64,000 nucleotides of DNA from the NCBI RefSeq assembly GCF_030463535.1, contig NC_132878.1, forward strand, positions 38,231,761 through 38,295,760, read 5' to 3'. This document shows positions 13,852-25,970 of the stretch, one piece after another. Both the position numbers and the translations under genes were made by a program. Source of the stretch: Salminus brasiliensis. Its lineage: Eukaryota; Chordata; Actinopteri; Characiformes; Bryconidae. Positions within the stretch are counted from its first letter, which is position 1. Every line of letters begins with the position of its first letter. The notes below the pieces were generated by a model. That model was not told where the DNA came from. It ran no database searches and saw only the letters and a program-made list of their open reading frames with translations.

Positions 13852-14926
13852 CTGTAAGATCAATCACAGTCCAACAATTACACCTCTCAGAAGAACGCTT
13901 TAGCAAAAACGAGCTGTGATGCTAATAACATACAGAGACAGATTCATAAACAAGAATGTCTGCTGTGCACTGTTAATGATTCATAACACTTTGATGAACC
14001 TGACGGTAGATTCCCTGGTACAGAGCCAAAAATGTATTAAATAATATTTTCTAGAATTATAATCACACAGGGAAAAACACTTGTTATAAGACTGAGGGCA
14101 TCTGTTTGGATTGGATCAGCCAACAACACAACCGCAGCTCAGATCAGCTTGACTTTCCTGAGAAGGATTTCAGAGCACATTAATAAAGAACATTCGAGTA
14201 TTTATTTTATTATTTATTTTCTAATTCAACCCCTTTTTCTGCCCAATTTGGAAGGCCAATTTCCCAATGCCCCTATCAGCCTAATCCCTGTATCACTATG
14301 CGCTCAACACTAGGAGGGTGAAGACTAGCATGTCTCCTCCGAACCACCACCTCTTTTCCAACTGCCGCTGATGCAGCATCGCTAGACAATCAGCACGTTC
14401 GGAGGTATTTTCATTGCATAACGCCTTTACCATTGATTTTAATGAATGTTGTCCATTATCATTATAATTCACGTCTCTGAAATGGTCAAATTGGTTCATA
14501 TCTTTAAAGTATGTTTTATTCCCAGTTTTGGACCATTTCAATTGGTTCATAATGGCATGTGATACACTATTGTATTGTAGGACCCAATCATAACTTAGAT
14601 AGTGTAACTTTTTAGTCTGCAGGTACACATATATTTATAGTTTTAGGTTTTAAGGATCAGTAATGTATCAGGAGGTTTGATGCTGTTCTGCTCTGAAAAC
14701 AGGGACAGGGCCTGCAACAACAGTGAATCACTGTGTGTCCTATCTGAATGGAACATATATATATATATCTCACATGTTTTCGGAAGAGCTCTACGTGGGG
14801 TCCCAAGGCCTGGGGGTCTGCATCTTTAATGAACCACACCACCTCTTCTACACTCCACCGGGATGGGTCTTTACTGGAGGGAGGCTTTGACTCACTTGCC
14901 TCTGGTGACGGACTGTAGGCTAGGAG

Positions 14927-14963
<37 letters not shown>

Positions 14964-17900
14964 AAAGGGGCATTTATGTAATTCAAAATGAATGGTTTAA
15001 AAAAGATAACATAGTCTAGGCCTGGGCAAAAAAAAATATTACGATAATAATAATAATAATAATAATAATAAGTAACAGCAAAGACCAACTGCTACTGCTA
15101 TGTGTATCATCTTTTGTTTTTTTCCTTAAATCCACCTTCTTATTAGTGGGTTCAGTTACTTTAGCCACACCCATTCCAGTCACTGGCTGTCAAACAAATC
15201 AGGCTGAATTTGAACTATCCAACTAATAGTCCAAGTTGCAAGTCGGACAGATGACGTTTTGCAAATGGCAGGAGAACACTACTGGACTATGTAAATGGTG
15301 CCAAATTTAAAAATTTGATGGAATAATAATAATATCTTAATAATATATATTTTTTATAGATACACGCTGATGAACAAAGCTTTTCTTACCACTTCTGTTT
15401 CCTTCCTGGAATGTGCTGGGACTGGCTGCCTGTCTGCACACAGTCCCAGAGTAGGCAGAACCAGTGCGAAATCCATAGCCGGATTTAGGTGCCGTGTACG
15501 GTGATGACATAGCACCAAAAGTTCCGTCACTAGGATCACTAGAGTAGCGCTTGGACTCCATTTGTTCTGTGTGGTAATCATCCACCATAGAATCTGCTGC
15601 ACAAGAAGAGGAACAACACAGATCAGGAATAAAATCTCTTGAACTACACTGTAAAAATGAAAATTAACATATGATTGATTTGGTGACCATCTTTATGTAA
15701 AACTTTCAGTGTGAGCAACCCGTCACATCTGGAGCTTCACTGGGGCTTTATAACCAAGGCTTTTTTGCTGGATAATGATGTATAGGTGCATCCCCTCCAC
15801 AAAACGGTAAAACAGACGTATGGATGTTTTAAATTTAGCGCCTTCAACCATAGATGCAGGCCCTCTTCTTCTTTGGAAGCTAGTTGGTTATGATCTAAAT
15901 AGTGTTATATAGCATTAAATAGCCTGTAGGCATGTTGGGTTAGCTGAGCGTCTCACTTTACGATCCGTTTCCACAGAAGTAGCCTATTTCAGACTGCAAT
16001 CACTTTGAATCTGAAATAAAATTACTGGAAATTCTAACACAAAAGTGGAAGTGGAAACAAACTTTTAAAAGTGGGCGTGGTCAAATAAAGTGGATAGCAT
16101 AGTGTCCTGCTCCAGCTCTATAACTGGTTTGGTTCTAAGACTCTTAAGACAGCCATGGGACCCTTTTCCCACTTTCGCCTTTTCTTCTTTGATACCGCAC
16201 TAGAACCACTGGCAGTTGGGCAGTTGGGATAAAAGCCATCCACATATTTCAGTCACTGAACTGTGAAACAAAGAAGGTCTTGTGACTTATATGCACACAC
16301 TTTATATTATTATTAATTGCAGTTGGTGGCTTAGACTTACCCATGTTAAGGCATTACTACTAGGCAATTAAAGCCTGGGAAATGGGGTGTTATAGGTAAA
16401 CCTCTACTTGAGACTTCTTCACTGTTGTTGAGAATTCGAGCTATGCCAGTATCAAAGTCTTCTCTTCCTGTATTACTTTGCCAACAACTTATTTGGAGAA
16501 AGAAGATTTTGTCAAATAAAGCGTTTCTCTTTAGCTTCACTCTCCATTCACTCATAACCATTGTATTTTCCCATCTCAATTAGCATATGTGTTCTATATT
16601 CAGAAAGAAAGAGGACTATGGTGCATCAGGGACTGCTACACTGTACTACACACTGCATAGATTACACTATACTAAACTTAACTCCAAACCAAACGTAATC
16701 TTCCACTATTTATTCGATATCTGCAACATTTTTCTTTCCTAGCCCAATTCCTGTCATCTAGGTTCTCTTTTTGTCTTCACTTTCACATGAACTATTAGTA
16801 CTACTCATTTAAAAACATCATTTACAAAAGAATTAAACAAGACAATGCCTGAGGAAATATGCGAAGAACACTTATCAAGAATACATCATTGCTCTATAAA
16901 TTTCAGGTACAGGCCATTCAGTTCTCCAGTTTAAGGCTCTTCATAGGCTCTTTTACTTTAAACCTAAACTGAGTAAAATACGCAGTGCAAATTGTCCGCA
17001 ATCTGATTGTGCCATGTCTCAGAGGGATCTCAATCACACCTGTTTTGGTTCTGCCTTGTGGTCCATGATTACTGGATAAGAATTTTCAAGTGATTTTCAA
17101 AAAAGATCTCCCCTGACCACAATTAGACAATTTCTCGATGCCTGCACACATTCATTTTCTTTCCTTTATACGCAACAGTAGGCCTTGATGGCCTGTACGG
17201 TCATAGCTTTCTGGAAAGAGATGCTTTTTATGATACAGATGGAACACCTGGCATCTAGCAAATTAAAACCATTCTTCTGGGATACATGGGGATCCTACTA
17301 AGGTATTCTGTATCAGGCTTAGATTGGTGGCAGGCCTTGTCTGAGTCTGCAATCATTTGCCTTTCATGTTTTCTTTTCTCTTTATGTTACCTGTACTACC
17401 TTGTCTGTTGTGTTTAATATCTTGAGGGAAATAATTATGTGCATTAATGAATTTAACTTGAAGTTAAACTTAAAAGAGTTTCTTTCAATCCCATTCACGC
17501 ATGTGCCCAAGCTCGCTTAAAAAACAACAACAACAACAACAACAAAAAAACACACACCCCGGCGTGATGTCTGAGACATCTGTTCCTTTCTTAGTTCCAT
17601 CAACTGCCAGCATGGGGCTAAATCGCCATGGGAACCTATCCGAGGAAACAGTTGAAGCAGTTGCATCTATCTAAACGTCACGACCTGATCTGAGCCCCTC
17701 CTGCTGCTTCCAAAGCCGCCGAGATAGAAACGCCACAGCCACCCAACACTTAAACCACAGAACACTAAAGGAGCGATTAGCCCTCTGACTGCCACTTAAG
17801 AGAGCTCAGATAGGACTTAAAGGCCTCCTCCAAGCTCTCAGCGGGGAGATCAGATAAGAGACTAAAAAATAAAAGCCTTGCCAAGCAGTCAGAAAAAAAA

Positions 17901-20900
17901 CCCAGAATGCTTCTTCATAAGAGAAAAAGGTTCTGAGAGATGGGCCGTTTAAAAAGACGGTTAACAACATGCAAGTCAAATTATTATGTCTGAGCCAAAG
18001 TAGGTAGTGTGTAGAGGTAGAGAGGTGGAAAGAGATGGAAGAGCGTACTCGATTTGGCCTGTCCGTCTGAGTGCTTGTCAGTGTGGAAGGAAGAAGAGGA
18101 GGAGGGAGAGGAGGAAGGTGCAATAGGCTGGTCGCTGAAGAGATTTTCGCACAGCAGGCTCCGGCACAGCTTCTTGAGGAAGCGAAGGACGTAGCCCACG
18201 CTGTTCACCACCGGCAGACTCAGCAGGTGCTGCTTACCGTCAAACGTGGCTGTTGGACAGAGACAAGAGGACATAAATGAGTTGCCGAAGGACATTCCAC
18301 CCCCTAACCCCAAAATGTAGTGTCTTAACCTGTCAGAAACAACATTACAAAGTCTATTTGAGATTACTCAACTAGACAATGAGGTTTAAGACAGGGCTAA
18401 GGAAGATGAAGAAGAATGAGAAGGGTGATTGAAAAAATAATTAAGACAGGAAGAATGTCTCTTGGAGCCATTTTAAACAACTACAGATTTCAAGTTCGAA
18501 TAACTGTATGTAGGTACAGGTTATTGGGAGGTGTTTCAGTTTTGCCAAAGTCTAAAAGAAGGCCCAAACTATCCCCCTCAGCTGAGAGAAAACTAGTTCA
18601 GAGAAACAACCCTATCAACCACCAAGGCACAGACCTGCTATGAACTGTAAGCTGCTGGAACACCAGTGTCACTGTCTACAGTCAAGCAAGTTTAACATTA
18701 CCATGGACTGAGAGGCGGCCCTCCAAGAAAGAAGCTCCTGTTCTACTAGCAACACCTTCCAGCTTGACTAAAACTTGCAGCTCAACCACATGGACAAAAA
18801 AAAAGCCTCCTGGAGGAAAGTTTTATAGACAGATGGTCAGGGAATGCTGTACCAAATGGTGGTGGTAGCATCATGCTCTGGGGTTGTTTTGCTGCCAGTG
18901 GAACTGGTACATTGCACAATGTGGATTAAATAATGAAGAACGTAGACTACCTCAGAATTTATTCAGCATAACCTCAAACCACCATTTCAGTCTAGACGAA
19001 TGAAACCTGGGCAAAATTGGATGTTGCAACAAGACAATGACCCCAACCACACATAAAAAAACTACAAAAAATATCTAATTTGTCTACCAAAATTTCGTTT
19101 GATCAAAGAACAGTTCAAGAAAACATTGAAAGCCCAATATTGTTACACCATTCATGTCCATTATGAGTGTATGCAAACTTCCCACCACAATTGTATATTA
19201 GCCTTGTAGCTCCAGTTCAAAAGCTAAGGAGCAAATTTCCAAAGCCAAACATGCAAAAGGGCAAAACTGCATAAAAAATGAATGATTTAATAGTCACTCA
19301 TGAAAATAAGTTAAGTAACAGCCTTCTGATTAGTGTTAGCATGCTTTGCCTGTTTGTTACCTGATATCTTCTCTCCTCCATAGCCTTGTGTGAGCAGAGT
19401 GAAAACTGCTTTCTGCTGGTAAGCGCTGTCAATGCAGCCCTGTACTGCTTGTTGTAGCACCACAGAGGGTCTGGCTGGACCCAAGTGATCGGGCAGCTGC
19501 AGAACCTTCTGTCTGTCCAAGTTAGGACCTGTGTTCACCTGCTTATTGACGTAGATACACACTAAAGAGAAAGAGAGAAAGACATAGAGAGAGAGACATC
19601 AGAACTCAACAATACATCAAATATATAATTTGTGACGTATTTAACTACCAGTGTTCGATTCAGACCAGGATCTCTTTCAGAGGTGCTGGGCTTACATGAC
19701 TACACACATTGTACTACATAATCCGTTATACTACATTATAATACAATAGGGCATATTATGTATAATTAGGTGACAACAAATGAATGAATAAAGCTGTATT
19801 TTTGTATTTGTCCCAACATGTACTTGCGTACTAGTGCCCGACTAGTGCCCCAAGTGGAAATGACAAATCATGATTTTTCCCATTTTGGATAAAACATCTG
19901 TGATTGTGCAGTAAAAAAAAATGAACATTTCTGTTTTTCTGTAGCTCTTGTTTTAAAGCAAAGGTCTCATACCTTAAAATAAAAAAGAAGTGCTAAACTT
20001 AACTGTCAGCTTAAAAACTTTAAAACTGAGACTTTTTGGGGTTTTCTTTGGCAGTACCATTTAGGGAAAGCATTCAATGTTCAGCTCTGTATTTGGCATC
20101 AGTCCTACTAAGAACGTCTTAACCGTGGATGTGAAGAACTCAGCTTTGCTAAGCATGCTATTTTTTACCCCTATATAATTCCACACAGTAGACTTAGCAA
20201 AGGCTCTTTCGTCTGCTCAGACTTTAGTATGCATTAGCAGGAAAGTAACTTGGAATTTTAACCAAGCTACCAGTTCCCATCAAATGCATACAAAAATCTG
20301 ATGCCATCAGGCTGTGTGGTGTCAGATCAGATCAATAACATCAATAACAATACATTTGTACACAACCCCCACACATAGTATTACAGAAACACCTAATCTT
20401 TAGCATGAGAAAAACATTTAGGTAAATGAATTCCCCAAGTGCTCCAATATTTGAGTTCAACCAGGAGAACTATCACCTGATAATGCTGTCTGCTTTTTTA
20501 GACACTAGAGGGAGCTCTTAAGTGAATTCAAATGAAATGGGTCCATAAGGAGCTTTTGTGTAAAAGTGTCATTTGTAAATGATTCATTATTTTTGTAGTG
20601 AACATACACTGCTGTCTGATTTTCAGACACTTAATCTTACAGTCAATCCGTATTTAGCAGTCACAATGCTAGCATCTTACTGCTTAACACCTGCTGGTTT
20701 TGGCATGCTAGTAAGTATGAAATCCTAGAGGAATAATCCTCTATAAAAGATTACAAACCTTTTTATTAAACATTTTAACTGTTTAGGCCCACTCACCACC
20801 CCCACAAAGAACTTACTAGGGCAACTTCTAGTTTATAGGAGGTCAGTGCCTTGGTGGGTGATAGGGTTGTTTTTCTAAACCAGCATGTTTAGTCCTTTGT

Positions 20901-23900
20901 TGATATAATGGGAGGAACAGGAAAGGGCCAAAATCCTTATAAAGTGGTTTTAGTTCCCACTCATTCTGAACATTTTTCTCATGACTTGCATATATGACAG
21001 TTCTGACTGTAGCTCAGGAAGATCATCCTAAAACGCTGCATAACATATTGCCGTGCTATAGCGTCCACTTATCTGTCCACACTGTGACCCTGCAGAATAG
21101 CAAACTTCATCAGGTATGATGGACACTCAAAATGATATTATTACAGCTGAAAGTATGTAAGAATATAAACATACTGCCGGCTTAATGGTTCAACTTTCTC
21201 AGCACTTTCTCAGGACTTCACTAATATGTCCAAGACATTCTATCCATTTTAGTTTTTTCCATGACTGGAAAACGTGTGTATACATTCCCAGGCTTTCCGC
21301 CTTTTCCAGGATGTGCGGAAACCCAGAATATTCATACTATTTAAGACTTTCTGCTGTGTTTATTTCAGTTTAATAAGTATGACATAAAAATTATATGTAT
21401 GTCTGTCAGAAAGATATAAAATCAGATCTATAAAATATAGGTATATACAGTGTATATATGTTAAAAAAAGAAAACAAATGGCAAAACTAGAGAAAAAAGA
21501 AGAAGAATTACATTGGCATCCCCAAGTTCAATACAAATCCGCTCTCATGCACTCAAAAGTAGCACAATAATAATTAAATGATATTTTACTTTCATATTCT
21601 TGTCTTTTCAGATATTCCAAGGCAGGAGACAGTTCATTTTAACTGAAGAAATTACTCAAATGATTCCAATCAGACAAGCTCAGCACTTGATGGCACACAC
21701 AGCGCACTCCCTCCTTTTATCTACACACCAACTTGGGCTTGAGTTTCACATTCAAATCATGGCCTCAAATATTTGTTGGAGAATCTTCAAATATTTGAGC
21801 TCGCACACTTGAAGAGCGCCGCAGAGGGAAAGACAGGCATGGATACATTTTTCATATGTGACAGAGAGACACTCAGACAGAGAGCTTTACCCTGTGCTGG
21901 GAGTAGAGAAAGCGAGAAGAGCGTGAACAGAAACAGGGGGGACAGAGTGAAAAATTTAAAGGCTTCTGATCTCCTTAAAAAGGTCATCATCTTCAGCTTC
22001 TGCAGGAACACCATCATGATTGTTACCTGCAATGATGCAATCTACAAAATGAAATGTGCCCTGGGATGTAGGCCTTAATGGGTTAGGGAGCAGGAAAAGA
22101 GATCTTTTTGACTTGAAAGATCAGACTTGACAGAACATCATTACAACATTTAGCAAACATTTGAGCTACAGTGAAGAGTGACAGCAAAAATCCTAATTCC
22201 AAGCAAGCGGTATGACTGAAAGAGTCATACTATGTGCTTCAAAACACACCTTTCACTTTCCAGTCTGTACGGTGCATACATAAACTTGAATAAATAATGG
22301 TTTACGATATCACAACAACAAACCTTCACAAATGATTGCCCACAGCAACTCAGTCCATTCATATCAAAGGATAATGCCTACTGTTACTGCAGGCAGTCTG
22401 TAGCAGTCACTGGAGCGGAAGATGTAGGGACCGCTATCAGGGTCCATATTCTACATTTTTCTTTGTTTATCCCTAAGAAAAACAGTCACAATTTATTTTT
22501 ACTTGACCATTTTATAATATGTCTTTACCGCTTAGAACTAAACAGGTTGTGACCTCTGTTCTAATTGTGTGTCATGCAAAAAGGGGCAGCCCGGCCTAAA
22601 TTTCTTCTAAGAAAATCAGCATCAGGGCAAGGCTAAACTGCTATAAGCTGGGGTTGTTTTTGACATCACTGAAATGATAAATTACAAGATGAGGAAATTT
22701 TGGTTTTCCACTGTTTCAGATCATGGAAAATCCTTTAAAACTTGTGCTGTTCCTGGCTGTCAGGAAATAAATGGATCACTGCAGACTCCTAAAGACTCCA
22801 GATACCTGAAAGGAGCAGTAAACGTAGGCCTGTCACGATAATTACCTCAATATTGCCCATTTTGTTTACATAGCAAGGTGAGCCCATGAACATGAATGAG
22901 CCAGTGTGTCGACTCAGTGGTGTTGATTCAGATTTTTTATTTCTGTAGGTTATTTAATCATTTTTTATATTTCAGTATCAATGCCTGAATGTACTTAATA
23001 ATTAAAGTTTTACAGCGCTTTACAATGCTGTAACTGCATTATTATGCTACTGTATTATCATTATAAAAGTGGTATAAAATAGTCTTAACATGACAATAAT
23101 ATAGTTTATCACAATTATTTCTGGTAATTCAATTCAATATATAATAAAAAAAAAGGTATATGTTGCTTATTTTTCCAGCATCCCTGAGGATTTTAGTTTG
23201 ACCTTAACCTCACTGCAGCCTGCACTGCTTTTTGAAAGAAACAGAAAACAGCTACTTTGTATACATTGTATATAGTGTAAAAGGTACAATAAACATTTTT
23301 GATGAAGAAAGGGTCAGGGGAATTTTTTTTTTAAAAACTGGACCACCACAACAAAACATTAAAAGTGGACTGATGTTCAGAAACATAAAATACAAGAAAA
23401 TGTGAAGTATAGAAACGTACCTACACCTTTCAAAACTAAATCAGCATGAAGGTGCATTTAATCAGAAGCTGTGCCGGAGAGCGTCATTGTGGACCTGCTC
23501 TACGGGAGACTTCAGCATTGTCTCTATCCCGTCTCCGTCAGCTCTGGCCTCATGTTTATGCTAATAAATGAGAAGGGCTGATGGGTCACACGAGCCACAA
23601 AAGATCCAAACTGCCCAATCAAACACAGAGCAAGAAATAAGACAGAGAGGCGCAGCCCCATTTGGCCTGCAGTGAAGGCAGATACTGAGCGGTGGAAGAG
23701 GGTATAAGGAGGGGGGATAAGTGGGGGATAAGGGGAATGAGCCTGAGGGAGCAATGTGTATGTGTGTAGGAATCCTCCACTAGCCCAGCAGCCCTCCCCT
23801 GCCACACAGACAGACAGGCAAACACACTCACGCCGCCCCTCTCATCTGTGCCGCGCTGCTGCTTTTAAGTGACAGATCGGCACGCTCAGGGATTTCCTTC

Positions 23901-25906
23901 GGCGTCTGTCACACAGACAGCCCAATGGCCAGGCGTCTCTCTCTCTCTCTAGCTTCCTTTCTCTCTCACACACACATACACATACACACACACAGTCAGA
24001 TGCTGTAGTACATACTGACTTTGTGCTTTCTAACCAAGAGATAATAAGAGAAGGGCATGAACGTGTGTGTGTGTAAGTATGTTTGTTTTAGTACATTTTT
24101 AGGTTATCCTTCACAGTGACTGGAGCTTGACACAAATGAGCCTTGGTCCACTCATCACGAGAACTTTGCCACAATGTTCAATGTATCTGCGTCCAAAAAA
24201 ACAGGAGGCATTTTACTTACACACAAATGAAACAGCTAATATTAGCTTGATCAATCTGAATTATGTTTTACTTGATATTTATAGTAGGTTTCCGATCAGT
24301 CTGTGCATAAAATGTCCAAAAACTGCTCAGGATTTATTGGGAATATGGATGTTGGAGGAGCATTGCTGTAAGGACAGGAACGTCAGTGAGGTCGGGATGT
24401 TGGGTGATCACCACCTCACCTTATCCCCAACTCCTTATCTCATTCCAAATGTATAGATGGAGCACCACCATCATTTCAGAGAACAAAGTTCCACTGATTT
24501 CCGCTCAATGCTGGGAAGCTTTGTACCCCTCTAGCCCACATCCAGCATTAGCCATGGTGTCATGTGCTAGGTTCATGTTTATCTGCTCCAGAGAGTCCTA
24601 TTGTATTGGCAGTATTACAGGGACTAGACAAACTGTGTGTGAGCATGTGCACATCTGTGTTAGTAATTGCAACAAGTAGGGCGTCCACAAACATTTGGAG
24701 ATTAGGTGTATTACCAATATCATACATATTAAAAATATTACATACATATTAAAAAATCTACGTTACATTTTTCATCTTGCCTTAACACTTAAATCTACTC
24801 AGTATGTTTATGACATGTCCTCACAAGGTATGAAAAAAAAATGTGTGTATAATGGCAGCAAAGTCAGCAACGAATGTTGAGCTGGATGGGATAAAATCCA
24901 ACCCAAGCCTAAAATAATCCTCTTGAATATTTGCTATCACAGGCATTGCATTTGTGCATGATTGCAAGTAGGGTTCAAATCCAGTTCAAGTTCAGTTCAA
25001 CCAAGGAAACATACACAACTGGAAACATAAAAGCCAGTGGTAATGACCTTAGGCCGACGGGGTCATGACCCCCACCAGAAGCAGCAGCAGCAGCTCCCAC
25101 TGTGACCCCTACCACAAAGACAACCCTTCACAGATTATACAATGCAACACCAAGGGAAGGGGTGTGTAGGAGGGTGAGTGTGCGTCCGTGTGTATGTAAG
25201 TGAACCAGAAGTCAGTGTCATGCTATGGGAATGGTACAAGTTGACACACTGGTGCTAAGATGGAAATAAAGTAAGTCTAGATATATACACACAAAGATTC
25301 CAATGAAGGCTTTTTAACAAGATTTTGGAGCAGTGCTGTGAGAATTTGATTGCACTCAGAAACAAGAACAGTAGTAAGGTCATATTAGCACTTCCAATTT
25401 GCAGTGAACAATAAGAATGAATGTTTTCATGTTTAAAGGAAGGCCTTTCCCACTTGCAGGGTTTTACAAGGTTGGCCCACTGCACTGGCGTCAGACCCCC
25501 TCCCCTTCTATAAAACTAATTAAACAGAATGGTACTTTGTCCTTCATCACATATAATAATTACAATTACAAGGTAATATGCATGACATTTTCCCTGAAAA
25601 AAAAGTCATTTTAATTAGCAATAATCTGATTATATATATTATTTTATTCACTGAATGAATAATTGGAAGATCAATCGAAACACCATATCGGTCAGTACTC
25701 TTCAATAATGCCCCAGAGACCTCATGGCTATTAACCTTTAAAAAAGAGAAGTAATTACTGTGCTTCTCTCTTTTGCTGGATTTCCACTTGGCAAGTATGA
25801 CCTTCCTGAATCACAACGCCATGACCTCTAAAATAATGAGAGTGTGTGAGTGTGGTACAAGCAATATAATCATCCTTATTCATTACCGCAACATTAATAA
25901 TAAAAT

Positions 25907-25970
<64 letters not shown>

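Noticed and set aside
21600..22078. Overlapping short plus-strand frames of 70 and 101 codons
   Set aside because: No family resemblance, no matching splice sites, and antisense to the scml4 intron.
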